NCBI RefSeq assembly: GCF_900109935.1
Contig: NZ_FOBV01000001.1
Coordinates: 682,001-746,000, forward strand
From: Chryseobacterium taichungense
GTDB taxonomy: Bacteria > Bacteroidota > Bacteroidia > Flavobacteriales > Weeksellaceae
Length of the DNA stretch: 64,000 nucleotides
Direction: 5' to 3'
The notes beneath the pieces were generated by a model. It saw only the letters and a list, made by a program, of their open reading frames with translations. It was not told where the DNA came from and ran no database searches. Position 1 is the first letter of the stretch, and the number at the start of each line of letters is the position of its first letter. This document shows, in pieces, positions 19,062 through 27,662 of this stretch. The translations under genes were made by a program, and so were the position numbers.

Positions 19062-19218
19062 GATATATTTTATTTTCAGACCAAAATACAAATAATTAAG
19101 TTAGTTCTTATATCAATCCAATTATTTAAATACCAAAATTTTAATAATAAATACCATATATAAACAGTCATTCCCCGCTCGGCACAATCATTGTAGATTT
19201 TAGCTAAATCAAATTACA

Positions 19219-20004
19219 ATGAAAGCAATCTGGAACGGCGCCATTGGCTTTGGCTTAGTAAATATTCCTGTAAAGATTTATTCGGCAACAGAAACCACCA
19301 AACTGGATCTGGATATGCTTGATAAATCTGATTTTTCGAATATCCGCTTTAAAAGGGTAAATGAAAACACCGGGAAAGAAGTGAAATGGGAGAATATTGT
19401 GAAGGGTTATCTCATGGACGATAAGTACATCATTCTTGATGAAGAAGATTACGAGGCAGCAAGCCCGGAAAAATCTAAAATACTTTCTATTGACCAGTTT
19501 GTAAAGGAATCTGAAGTAGATTCCGTTTACTTTGAAAATCCTTATTACCTGGAACCTCAAAAAAATGGCGAGAATGCTTATAGACTTCTCCTGAAAGCTT
19601 TAGCAAAAACAGAAATGGTAGGTGTAGGTACATTTGTCCTTCGTGAAAGCGAGGCAATCGGAATGATCCGACCTTATAATGATGATGTTCTTGTGCTGAA
19701 CCGACTGAGATTTGCCCAGGAAATAAGAGATTATAGCGACCTGAAGATTCCTGCTAAAAAACCACCCAAGCCTGCCGAGCTTAAAATGGCCATCAGCCTA
19801 ATTGAACAGCTTTCCCAGGAATTTGATCCTGAAATGTATAAAGACACCTATTCTGAATCTTTAATGAAAATCATTAAACAGAAAGCTAAAGGAAAAAATA
19901 TTAAGGCTAAAAAAGCTGAACCGGCTAAGGAAGGTAAAGTAATCGACCTTATGGCACAGCTAAAGGCCAGCTTACAAAGTCCAAAATCTAAAAACGCATC
20001 ATAA
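19219..20004 (+). CDS. ku: Non-homologous end joining protein Ku
   Basis: A 261-residue bacterial Ku that forms a homodimeric ring on double-strand break ends and recruits LigD. The N-terminus MKAIWNGAIGFGLVNIPVKI is the family's opening strand, and the core includes RFKRVNENTGKEVKWENIVK and the GMIRPYNDDVLVLNRLRF bridge segment. The C-terminus is a short lysine-rich tail (KAKGKNIKAKKAEPAKEGK), as in other bacterial Ku proteins where it binds DNA and LigD. The stop overlaps the start of the LigD phosphoesterase gene (TAATG), so the two are translationally coupled. Confidence 0.96.
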   Translation: MKAIWNGAIGFGLVNIPVKIYSATETTKLDLDMLDKSDFSNIRFKRVNENTGKEVKWENIVKGYLMDDKYIILDEEDYEAASPEKSKILSIDQFVKESEVDSVYFENPYYLEPQKNGENAYRLLLKALAKTEMVGVGTFVLRESEAIGMIRPYNDDVLVLNRLRFAQEIRDYSDLKIPAKKPPKPAELKMAISLIEQLSQEFDPEMYKDTYSESLMKIIKQKAKGKNIKAKKAEPAKEGKVIDLMAQLKASLQSPKSKNAS

Positions 20005-20603
20005 TGGCTTTAAAAGATTACAACGAAAAGAGAAAGTTCAACGAAACTACCGAGCCCAAAGGGAAAACCAAAAAGAGCAAAGACAAGCTGATTTTTGTAA
20101 TTCAGCGGCATGCTGCTTCAAGGCTGCATTATGATTTCAGGCTTGAGATGGATGGGGTGCTGAAGAGCTGGGCCGTTCCGAAAGGTCCGTCACTGGATCC
20201 GAAAGATAAACGTCTCGCCATGATGGTGGAAGATCATCCTTATGATTATAAAGATTTTGAAGGGAATATTCCTGAAGGTAATTACGGCGCCGGACAAGTA
20301 GAAATCTGGGACAGCGGAACGTATGAACCTTTAGATCAGAATTCAAAACTTTCTGATGAGAAAGAACTGCTGAAAGAACTTCATGCAGGCTCGTTGAAAT
20401 TTATTCTTCACGGAAAAAAATTAAAGGGTGAATTTGCTTTGGTGAAAATGAAAAACACAGAAGAGAATTCATGGCTTTTGATCAAACATAAAGATGATTT
20501 TGCAGAGAGCGATTATGATGCAGAAGAAAATACGGCAAAGAATTCTTTGGTAACGAAATTTTTAGAGGAAAAAAAAAGCCCAAAAGCCAGCGCAAAAAAG
20601 TAG
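20004..20603 (+). CDS. ligD: LigD 3'-phosphoesterase domain (N-terminal part of a split LigD)
   Basis: A 199-residue protein equal to the PE domain of LigD, which trims 3' phosphates and ribonucleotides at break ends. By alignment from memory with Pseudomonas LigD, the metal and catalytic residues are all present: H36, H42, D44, R46, H78 and Y82 (RHAASRLHYDFR; EDHPYDY). The tail is lysine-rich (EEKKSPKASAKK) and stops at TAG 20601-20603. The ligase-polymerase part follows in the -1 frame, and that frame is open from 20519 across the stop. Two A-runs (20569-20577 and 20594-20599) are candidate slip sites. Either a natural PE-only product or a frameshift product is possible. Confidence 0.85.
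   Translation: MALKDYNEKRKFNETTEPKGKTKKSKDKLIFVIQRHAASRLHYDFRLEMDGVLKSWAVPKGPSLDPKDKRLAMMVEDHPYDYKDFEGNIPEGNYGAGQVEIWDSGTYEPLDQNSKLSDEKELLKELHAGSLKFILHGKKLKGEFALVKMKNTEENSWLLIKHKDDFAESDYDAEENTAKNSLVTKFLEEKKSPKASAKK
20569..20600 (+). promoter_or_regulatory. Candidate -1 slippage sites joining the two ligD frames
   Basis: 20594-20600 reads A-AAA-AAG in the zero frame, the same slippery heptamer that drives the programmed -1 frameshift in E. coli dnaX, and the next zero-frame codon is TAG. 25 bases upstream is an A9 run (20569-20577) where transcriptional slippage could add one base and give the same frame. A -1 shift continues VATEDTKPRFQRFNDLVDEK and enters the ligase domain. I did not find a convincing stem-loop immediately downstream. 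Confidence 0.5.
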
Positions 20604-20683
20604 CCACTGAAGACACAAAACCGCGTTTTCAGCGTTTTAATGATCTGGTTGATGAAAAAAAATTAGAACATTTCATCAAACCT

Positions 20684-22567
20684 ATGCTGGCAAAACCCCA
20701 TGCTGAAGCATTTGATGATGAAGACTGGATTTTTGAAATAAAATGGGATGGCTATCGTGCTGTGGCCGATCTCAGAGAAGAAGCTTTGTTTTATTCCCGC
20801 AATGGGATATCATTTCTTTCCAAGTTTAAAAAAGTGGCGAAAGATTTTAGCCGTCAGAAACACAAAATGATTCTCGATGGCGAAATCGTAGCGTATGACG
20901 AAAACGGCAGACCCAATTTTCAGTTGCTTCAACAGATCGGTGATAATCCGGATCTTGCTCTTGTCTATCAGGTCTTTGATATCCTTTGGCTGAACGGGCA
21001 TTCTACAGAAGAACTACCACTGATTCAACGTAAGGAACTTTTGAAGGAAGCTTTAATTGAAACGGACGTTATTAAATATTGTGATCATATTCAGGAGAAA
21101 GGTATTGACTTTTTTAAGCAAATGAAAAAGATGAAACTGGAAGGTATGATCACTAAAAAAGCGGACAGTCAGTACACCGAAAATCACAGAACTTCCGACT
21201 GGCTTAAAATAAAGTTCACGAATACAGAAGAAGCAATCATCTGCGGATTTACGGAGCCCCGCGGATCAAGAGAAGGTTTCGGCGCATTGATTCTGGGGAA
21301 ATATATTGACGGAAAACTTACCTATTCCGGACATACGGGAACGGGGTTTAACCGTGAATCTATTAAAGAACTTCATGAAAGATTAAAGAAAATAATTGTA
21401 AAGAGTTCTCCTTTTGAGACCAAGCCTAAAACCAATATGCCGGTAACATGGACAAAACCTGAACTGGTATGCGAAATAAAATATTCTGAAATCACAAAGG
21501 ATGGTATCTTCAGGCATCCGGTTTTTGTAGCCATCCGTGAAGACAAAGAGCCGGAAGAAGTAAAGAATTCTGAAGGTGAAATACATGAAGTAAAAGAAAA
21601 TACAAAAGATATGAAAGCATCCACAACTCCTAAAAAAGCAAAACTTTCTGAAAATGACAAAGAAGTAACATTGAACAGGCACAAGGTGAAACTGACCAAT
21701 CAGGATAAAGTGTATTTTCCCCAGGATGATGTTACGAAAGGTGATGTGATTGACTATTATCAGTCGGTGGCTGACTATATTCTGCCACATTTAAAAAATC
21801 GTCCGCTCTCATTAAACCGTTTTCCGAATGGTATTGAAGAACAGAACTTTTATCAGAAAGATGCCAGTGATAATATTCCAGATTGGATAAAGACAACACA
21901 GGTATATTCGGAATCGAACGATAAATACATTGATTATATTTATTGTAATGACAAAGCCACGCTTGCTTATCTTAATAATTTAGGCTGCATCGACATGAAT
22001 CCCTGGAATTCTTCCCTACCCGATCTCGATCACCCTGATTTTCTGGTGCTGGACCTGGATCCATCCAAAAAAAATACTTTTGATGACGTGATCGAAACCG
22101 CTCTTCAGGTTCATGAAGTTTTAGAATCTATTAAAGTAGAAGGGTATTGTAAAACTTCCGGAAGTACGGGAATTCACATTTATATTCCTATGGGTGGCAA
22201 GTATGATTTTGACCAGGTAAAAGATTTTGCACACATCCTGATGAAGCAGGTTCACGATAAACTTCCGGAAATTACCACGCTGGAAAGAAGTCTACAGAAA
22301 AGAGATAACAATAAAATTTACCTTGATTACCTTCAGAACAGAACGGGACAGACATTGGCGAGTGCTTACAGCTTACGCCCAAAACAAGGCGCTTCCGTTT
22401 CTATGCCTTTAGAGTGGAATGAATTGAAAAAGGGTCTTAAACCTACTGATTTTAATATTCATAATGCTTTGGACAGGATAAAAGATAAAGGTGATTTGTT
22501 TAAACCTGTTCTGGGTAAAGGAATTGATATGATGAAGGCGCTGGAGAGGTTGCAGGGCTTGGAGTAA
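20684..22567 (+). CDS. ligD: LigD ATP-dependent ligase and primase-polymerase domains (C-terminal part of a split LigD)
   Basis: The 627-codon frame from the first ATG holds the ligase domain, then the polymerase domain. Ligase motif I is EIKWDGYRA with the nucleophile at K20, followed by LDGEIVAYD and the OB domain ending near KDGIFRHPVF. The polymerase domain starts near LTNQDKVYFPQ; its catalytic acids D457 and D459 lie in LDLDPS, followed by SGSTGIHIYIPMG. The listed ATG falls inside the conserved IKPMLA stretch that normally lies within the ligase domain, and no ribosome site or in-frame ATG lies upstream. Independent initiation is therefore doubtful. With a -1 shift at 20594-20600 the product would be a 854-residue PE-LIG-POL LigD of usual length. 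Confidence 0.85.
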   Translation: MLAKPHAEAFDDEDWIFEIKWDGYRAVADLREEALFYSRNGISFLSKFKKVAKDFSRQKHKMILDGEIVAYDENGRPNFQLLQQIGDNPDLALVYQVFDILWLNGHSTEELPLIQRKELLKEALIETDVIKYCDHIQEKGIDFFKQMKKMKLEGMITKKADSQYTENHRTSDWLKIKFTNTEEAIICGFTEPRGSREGFGALILGKYIDGKLTYSGHTGTGFNRESIKELHERLKKIIVKSSPFETKPKTNMPVTWTKPELVCEIKYSEITKDGIFRHPVFVAIREDKEPEEVKNSEGEIHEVKENTKDMKASTTPKKAKLSENDKEVTLNRHKVKLTNQDKVYFPQDDVTKGDVIDYYQSVADYILPHLKNRPLSLNRFPNGIEEQNFYQKDASDNIPDWIKTTQVYSESNDKYIDYIYCNDKATLAYLNNLGCIDMNPWNSSLPDLDHPDFLVLDLDPSKKNTFDDVIETALQVHEVLESIKVEGYCKTSGSTGIHIYIPMGGKYDFDQVKDFAHILMKQVHDKLPEITTLERSLQKRDNNKIYLDYLQNRTGQTLASAYSLRPKQGASVSMPLEWNELKKGLKPTDFNIHNALDRIKDKGDLFKPVLGKGIDMMKALERLQGLE

Positions 22568-22594
22568 TTGGTTATTTTTAAATAAACTTTTACT

Positions 22595-23104
22595 ATGAAA
22601 AACGGCTTTGCTATTTTATTACTAATTCTTCTCATAAGTTGTTCTAAAAGCTCAAATATAAATTACTCTTTTGATAATATTTTAAGTTATAAGGACACTA
22701 TATTTATAAAATCCAGATTTGCTGATTGTGGAGAATGGGGAGGTCATAATGAAATAATTAAAGTTTATTCTGAAAAAGAACAAACTAAATTGGTTTACAC
22801 CAGATACAGAGTCGATTGTGGAGTTAGAGATAGTACAGGATCAATTGTACAAAATGAAGAGGCAAAAAAAAATATTGTTTTATCAACTTCTTAAAAAGCT
22901 GGCTTGATGGATTACATTAATAATGTGATGCAGTACAAATTCATGGAAAATGAATTTGGTAATAGCGGAAATTCTTTTTCTGTTGAAGACAGTGAAAATC
23001 AATTAAAAATTTCTCATTACGGTAGCAGTAGCATTCTGATGGAAAACTATAATGATTTAATGAATAAATTAGGCTTTCCAAGTGTCATTGTTAAAAGTGA
23101 ATAA
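22595..23104 (+). pseudogene. Small lipoprotein gene interrupted by an in-frame stop
   Basis: One reading frame of about 169 codons runs from 22595 to 23104 and is broken only by TAA at 22892-22894. The first part (99 residues) begins with a lipoprotein signal (MKNGFAILLLILLISCSKSS) and has paired cysteines in FADCGEWGG and VDCGVRD. The second part (from AAA-GCT-GGC-TTG-ATG) has no ribosome site or signal peptide, so it is unlikely to be a separate gene. A single change such as CAA, GAA or AAA to TAA would explain it. The family is not recognised. Alternatively, a truncated 99-residue lipoprotein is the true product. The sequence is notably AT-rich. Confidence 0.6.
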
Positions 23105-23836
23105 TTAAGGCAACTTTGCCACCAGACTTTCCGGCAGTACTTTTAAAATCCAATAAATCATTTTCCATTTAAAGTTCGGAACAATGGTAAAGGAATTCCC
23201 TGCGTTGACAATGAATTTTGCGACGTAATCCGGTTCCATCATTAAAGATTCGTTTAACTGTAAACCTTCATTAATTTTTGTTCTTATATAACCGATTACT
23301 AAAGCATTAACTTTAATATTTCTCGGAGCCAGTTCTTGTCTTAAACCCGCTAAATAGGTGGTAAAAGCGGCCTTTGTGCTTCCATATACAAAATTACTTT
23401 TCCTTCCGCGAACGCCTGAAAGTGATGATAATCCGATGATTCTTTCTAAATTCTTATTGGTTTCATCTGTTGCAATAATATTGAGAATAGAAACAGCTCC
23501 CATATAATTGACCATTATCATCTGTTGCACTCCTTTGAAATCTGTTAATGCTTTTTTATTTTCAACTAAAAATCCTGCGGCATACACAACAATATGAGGT
23601 TTTACGGGAAGTTCGTCATAGAATTTCTGATGTGAATTAAAATCTACAGCATCAAAATGCAATACTGAAACTTTTGAATACAGGTTATTTTCCTGAACGA
23701 AATTTTCTAAGGAAAGCGTATTCCTGGAAGCTGCAATAACAGAGAAATCTTTCTGAACATATTGCAGCATACATTGTTTGGCAACGTCTGAATTGGCACC
23801 GAGAATGAGAACGGTCTTACTTGTGTTTTTATTCAT
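23105..23836 (-). CDS. SDR family NAD(P)-dependent oxidoreductase
   Basis: A 243-residue short-chain dehydrogenase. The cofactor-binding glycine motif is degenerate (ILGANSDVAKQC in place of TGxxxGxG). The catalytic set is recognisable: Ser in LSSLSG and the YxxxK pair in YGSTKAAFTTY. It lies in the DltE/YdfG-like part of the superfamily, but the substrate cannot be inferred. The stop directly abuts the end of the convergent disrupted lipoprotein gene (23104/23105), and I see no terminator there. Confidence 0.88.
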   Translation of the reverse strand: MNKNTSKTVLILGANSDVAKQCMLQYVQKDFSVIAASRNTLSLENFVQENNLYSKVSVLHFDAVDFNSHQKFYDELPVKPHIVVYAAGFLVENKKALTDFKGVQQMIMVNYMGAVSILNIIATDETNKNLERIIGLSSLSGVRGRKSNFVYGSTKAAFTTYLAGLRQELAPRNIKVNALVIGYIRTKINEGLQLNESLMMEPDYVAKFIVNAGNSFTIVPNFKWKMIYWILKVLPESLVAKLP

Positions 23837-23940
23837 GTGGCAAAGATATTTGTTTAAACACTAATTTCGCGAATCTTTCACACAAATAAGCACAACTTGG
23901 TTATTATAGGAGATGAAATCTTTGTATATATCTATCTTAT

Positions 23941-23982
23941 AAAAAGTTTCGGCGGGGTGAGCTTTGCTCACCCCGCCGAAAC
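23941..23982 (-). terminator. Unusually long GC-rich hairpin after yajC
   Basis: A perfect 17-bp stem (23946-23962 with 23966-23982) and a 3-base loop; the arm core is GGCGGGGTGAGC. On minus it is followed by TTTTT and lies 21 bases past the yajC stop, so it can act as a strong terminator. It is far richer in G+C than the surrounding DNA and may also be a dispersed repeat. Confidence 0.75.
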
Positions 23983-24003
23983 GGAATATTATAAATCTGA
24001 AAA

Positions 24004-24375
24004 TTATTTTTTCTCAGTTTCGATTTCTTTTTTCTCAGCTGTTTTTTCTGCAGCTTTCGCTTTTTCGCCGAAACGAGCTTCTGTAAATTCTCTTGAAACA
24101 GCTGCTTTTTCAAATTTCAGTTTTCCTGATAAAGTTTCGATGATGAAACCATCATCCTGAACCTGTGCAATTCTTCCATGAAGACCTGAAGTAAGCACTA
24201 CTCTTGTTCCCACTTTAAGGGTTTCCTGAAAGTTTTTCTCCTGCTTCTGCTTTTTCATTTGTGGTCTTATCATTAAAAAATAAAACCCTACAAACATCGC
24301 TCCCATCATGATCAGCATCATGGAAGAGTTTCCTCCCTGAGCGGGTGCCTGTAAAAAAATTGATAATAAATTCAT
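24004..24375 (-). CDS. yajC: Preprotein translocase subunit YajC
   Basis: A 123-residue accessory subunit of the Sec translocon (SecDF-YajC). A single N-terminal membrane helix (MLIMMGAMFVGFYFLMIRPQ) is followed by the conserved RPQMKKQKQ turn and a small cytosolic beta domain (VGTRVVLTSGLHGRIAQVQ). The C-terminal 20 residues are a K/E/A-rich tail. It follows the DUF1573 gene by four bases in a nusB-DUF1573-yajC unit. Confidence 0.93.
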   Translation of the reverse strand: MNLLSIFLQAPAQGGNSSMMLIMMGAMFVGFYFLMIRPQMKKQKQEKNFQETLKVGTRVVLTSGLHGRIAQVQDDGFIIETLSGKLKFEKAAVSREFTEARFGEKAKAAEKTAEKKEIETEKK

Positions 24376-24379
24376 GATG

Positions 24380-24895
24380 TTATGGTTGAATATTCGCAGT
24401 GAATGTTAATTTGATAGGCGCTTTTTCCACATTCGCAAAAACATCTGCATATTTATTTACGTTTCCGTCAAAATTTGTAGAGTCGAAATGTAGAGTGATT
24501 TTTCCTTTTTTACCCGGCATAATCGGTTCTTTTGTAAAGTCAGGAGCTGTACATCCACAACCCGGTTTTACTTCTGAAATTACTAAAGGATTGCTTCCTG
24601 TGTTTGTAATTTCGTATACGTGCTCTACTTTATCTCCTTTTTTGATTTTTCCGAAGTCAAAGTTGCTTTCCGAAAGAGCAACGGTAGTCATTGGCTGGTT
24701 GGATGCCGGTGCAGCAGCTTCGGATGATACTGGAGCGACAGCAGAGTCTCCCGCTGCAGGAGTTACAGTTCCAGTTGAAGCAGAATCTGAACTTACAGCA
24801 GTTTCTGTATTTGCTGTTTCTTTGTTTTCTTTTTTACAAGAAACCAAGCCAAAGCCTATTACTGATAAAGCGATAATTGATAACGTCTTTTTCAT
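24380..24895 (-). CDS. DUF1573 domain lipoprotein
   Basis: A 171-residue lipoprotein (MKKTLSIIALSVIGFGLVSC) with a 50-residue S/A/T/E-rich linker and a C-terminal DUF1573 domain. That domain is an Ig-like fold with the typical SNFDFGKIKKGDKVEHVYEI and VKPGCGCTAPDFTKEPIMPG stretches; the CGC pair is characteristic. The role is unknown, but this family is very common in Bacteroidetes. It lies between nusB and yajC with gaps of 10 and 4 bases, a neighbourhood I recall from related genomes. Confidence 0.9.
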   Translation of the reverse strand: MKKTLSIIALSVIGFGLVSCKKENKETANTETAVSSDSASTGTVTPAAGDSAVAPVSSEAAAPASNQPMTTVALSESNFDFGKIKKGDKVEHVYEITNTGSNPLVISEVKPGCGCTAPDFTKEPIMPGKKGKITLHFDSTNFDGNVNKYADVFANVEKAPIKLTFTANIQP

Positions 24896-24905
24896 ATTGA
24901 AATAT

Positions 24906-25811
24906 TTATATTCTATTTAAATCTTTGCAGTATTTATCTAAGATCCCGTTGATGAAAATATTGGAACGGTCTGTAGCGAATACTTTTGCGATCTCGATGT
25001 ATTCATTGATGATCACTCTGGAAGGCGTAAAAGGAAAATTATCAAGCTCCGCAATAGCAGTTGATAAGATCACTTTATCCATTAATGAAACTCTTTCCAG
25101 ATCCCAGTTTTCAAGTCTTTCTCCAAGTTTCTTTTCATTGTTTTCCCAACTGTCTAATGTATTTCTTAAAAGCTTAATGGCAAAAGTTTTATCTTCATCA
25201 TCTTTAATCATTTTAATTAAAGTTCTGCTTTCTTCATCTTCTTTCAGAAATCCGATCGTTTTCTGTACCATTGAGTTAGCAATGTGAATATCATCATACC
25301 ATGAAAGTTCTTTGTCTTCAAGATAATCATGAAAATCATCATTTTCAGCAATGTATCGTAAGAAAAGTTTCCCGATAAATTTCTGATCTGCCTCGAAAGA
25401 ATATCCTTCTTCTTTCATAAAATCCTGATAACGTTTTCCCGCCGTCATTCTTTGAAAAGTTTTTACCAGAAGATCGTCATGCATATCCCATTTTAATTGT
25501 TTATGCTGACCGGTGAAGAAAAGCCTTTCAGGATTTTCTTCCAGTTTTATAAGAACCTGATTGTTGATGAATTTTTGGTTAGGATTAGTATTAGCATCGG
25601 TCTTAATATATTTATTCTTACCGATTTCTATCTGATGTTCTGCCAGTTCTTTAAGAGCAACCAGAAAGTTTAACTCATAAATATAGAGATAATAGATTTT
25701 CTCTATTCCGGCAAACATATTTTTCTCTAACACATCAAACTTTACAGGATTCTGGTAATATGAATACACAGTCTGTACTACTTTTTCACGGATTTGTCGT
25801 CTTCCTAACAT
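24906..25811 (-). CDS. nusB: Transcription antitermination factor NusB, long form
   Basis: A 301-residue protein. The N-terminus MLGRRQIREKVVQTVYSYYQ and the C-terminal third (LDNFPFTPSRVIINEYIEIAKVFA, then FINGILDKYCKDL) match NusB, which with NusE promotes antitermination on rRNA operons. The canonical protein is about 140 residues; here the two halves are separated by about 150 extra helical residues, the usual layout in Bacteroidetes. It is the first gene of the nusB-DUF1573-yajC unit and divergent from the ABC exporter gene. A -7-like TATCTTTG is at 25840-25833 on minus. Confidence 0.9.
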   Translation of the reverse strand: MLGRRQIREKVVQTVYSYYQNPVKFDVLEKNMFAGIEKIYYLYIYELNFLVALKELAEHQIEIGKNKYIKTDANTNPNQKFINNQVLIKLEENPERLFFTGQHKQLKWDMHDDLLVKTFQRMTAGKRYQDFMKEEGYSFEADQKFIGKLFLRYIAENDDFHDYLEDKELSWYDDIHIANSMVQKTIGFLKEDEESRTLIKMIKDDEDKTFAIKLLRNTLDSWENNEKKLGERLENWDLERVSLMDKVILSTAIAELDNFPFTPSRVIINEYIEIAKVFATDRSNIFINGILDKYCKDLNRI

Positions 25812-25884
25812 TCAAAGAGCTTTTTATGGGTGCAAAGATACAAAATTTAAACTTTATGAAATTCGCAGTGTGATGACATTTTTG

Positions 25885-25892
25885 TAAATTTG
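25885..25892 (+). promoter_or_regulatory. Predicted -7 element of the ABC exporter gene
   Basis: TAAATTTG fits TAnnTTTG and ends nine bases before the ATG at 25902, implying a very short leader. No good -33 TTG was found. Confidence 0.3.
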
Positions 25893-25901
25893 TAAAAGTT
25901 T

Positions 25902-27563
25902 ATGAAAGCGCTAAAAACTCTAAACCCTTATTTCTGGAAGCACAAGATATTATTATTTTGGGGGGTATTATTTATCATTGCCAGTAATTTCTTTAATATA
26001 TATAAAGTACAGTTTGTAGGAAAATCAGTGGATGAGCTTACAAGAAACGGGAACCTCGGCTTTAACAAACAGGTTTTAGTTTATGTTGCAATTATTGTAG
26101 GATGCTCACTACTCACCGGATTTTTCACGTTCATGATGCGGCAGACCATTATTGTTGCTTCAAGAAGAATTGAATATGAGCTGAAAAACAAAATCTACAG
26201 ACATTACCAGGATTTATCCTTAACAGATTACAAACAAACAACGATCGGTGATCTCATGAACAGGTTAAGCGAAGATGTTGTTGCGGTGAGAATGTATCTG
26301 GGTCCGGGGGTGATGTATGTGGCCAATTTGTTGGTTCTTGTTGTTATCACAGCCATTTACATGCTCAAAACGGATGTTTCGATGACTTTATGGACATTAC
26401 TTCCTCTTCCTATTTTGTCGTATGCTATTTATAAGGTAAGTTCTATTATTAACAAAAAGTCGAAAATCATGCAGAAAAGCCAATCTGCAATTTCCACTTT
26501 TGTACAGGACAGTTTTTCGGGAATCCGGGTGGTAAAATTCTTTGCCCGCGAAAAATATATTGAAAAAAATTACGGTGTAAAAGTTACCGATTATCAGGAT
26601 AAAGCGCTTGATCTTGCCAAAACGGAAGCTTATTTTTTCACCATCATCCTTTTTGTCATCGGACTTCTTAATGTAGCCATCATCTGGATTGGCGGTCAAA
26701 AGTATATTGCAGGGGAGCTAAGCATCGGGAAAATTGCAGATTTTTTTTTGTACATCAATACGCTGATATTTCCTTTCTCAATGGTAGGATGGGTAACTTC
26801 AGTGAATCAGCGTGCAGAAGCCTCCATGCAAAGGATCAATGAATTTATGGATAAGAAATCTGAAATCATTAACAAAAATTTCGAAAATTATCCTATTAAA
26901 GGAAATATTGAATTTAGAAATGTATCTTACGTTTATCCAAATACGGGAATTAAAGCGCTGGAAAATCTCAGTTTTACAGTAAAAGCCGGAGAATCTCTTG
27001 CGATCATGGGTAAAACAGGAAGTGGTAAATCAACGATTGCATTATTGCTTTGCAGACTTATTGATCCCACAGAAGGAGAAATTTTAGTTGACGGAAAAAA
27101 TTTAAAGGAACATAATTTAGACAATTACAGAAACTATATAGGATATATTCCTCAGGAAAGTTATCTTTTCTCCGATTCTATTGAAAATAATATTGGCTTT
27201 GCCATTGATCATCCTACACACCAAAAAGTTGTTGAATATGCAAAAATTGCTGATGTAGATAAGAATATCGTGGAATTTAAAGATCAGTACAAAACGATGG
27301 TAGGCGAACGTGGTGTAATGCTTTCGGGAGGCCAGAAGCAAAGAATCTGTATCGCAAGGGCATTGATTAAAGATCCGAATATTATCATTTTTGATGATTC
27401 ACTTTCTGCATTAGACACAGAAACCGAACAGAATATACTGGAAAATATAGATAGAAAAATTCATAATGCCACATCTATAATCATCACACACAGAGAGTCT
27501 AGCGCTCAAAGAGCAGATAAGATTCTCAACCTCACAGAAATTAGCAATTCCGTAACTGCATAG
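25902..27563 (+). CDS. ABC exporter, fused permease and ATPase
   Basis: A 553-residue half-transporter with six transmembrane helices (residues about 15-300) and a C-terminal ATP-binding domain. Walker A is GKTGSGKST, the signature is LSGGQKQR, and the segment after Walker B reads FDDSLSALD. The residue following the Walker B Asp is D499 rather than the catalytic Glu. This D-for-E change is usual in one half of heterodimeric exporters such as the MdlA-type proteins, so a partner elsewhere is possible. The substrate is unknown. It is monocistronic and divergent from nusB. Confidence 0.9.
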   Translation: MKALKTLNPYFWKHKILLFWGVLFIIASNFFNIYKVQFVGKSVDELTRNGNLGFNKQVLVYVAIIVGCSLLTGFFTFMMRQTIIVASRRIEYELKNKIYRHYQDLSLTDYKQTTIGDLMNRLSEDVVAVRMYLGPGVMYVANLLVLVVITAIYMLKTDVSMTLWTLLPLPILSYAIYKVSSIINKKSKIMQKSQSAISTFVQDSFSGIRVVKFFAREKYIEKNYGVKVTDYQDKALDLAKTEAYFFTIILFVIGLLNVAIIWIGGQKYIAGELSIGKIADFFLYINTLIFPFSMVGWVTSVNQRAEASMQRINEFMDKKSEIINKNFENYPIKGNIEFRNVSYVYPNTGIKALENLSFTVKAGESLAIMGKTGSGKSTIALLLCRLIDPTEGEILVDGKNLKEHNLDNYRNYIGYIPQESYLFSDSIENNIGFAIDHPTHQKVVEYAKIADVDKNIVEFKDQYKTMVGERGVMLSGGQKQRICIARALIKDPNIIIFDDSLSALDTETEQNILENIDRKIHNATSIIITHRESSAQRADKILNLTEISNSVTA

Positions 27564-27604
27564 CTCATTCATTCACAAATGTTAAATAAATCATAAAAAA
27601 AATT

Positions 27605-27633
27605 TTGTGATTAAAAGAAAACTTTTATATTTG
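27605..27633 (+). promoter_or_regulatory. Predicted promoter of the DUF3276 gene
   Basis: TTG (27605-27607), an 18-base spacer and TATATTTG (27626-27633) form a near-ideal Bacteroidetes promoter. The leader would be about 24 bases. Confidence 0.6.
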
Positions 27634-27662
27634 TTCCTAACAAGATTAAAAAATATCTAACA

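Noticed and set aside
22904..23104. The 66-codon frame treated as a separate gene.
   Set aside because: It starts at TTG/ATG with no ribosome site and is in the same frame as the preceding lipoprotein, separated only by one stop codon.
23897..24160. An 87-codon plus-strand frame running through the GC-rich hairpin.
   Set aside because: It crosses the terminator and then the antisense of yajC; no family resemblance.
24399..24920. A 173-codon plus-strand frame opposite the DUF1573 and nusB ends.
   Set aside because: It is the mirror of a well-supported lipoprotein gene with a real signal peptide, and its own sequence shows no recognisable domain.
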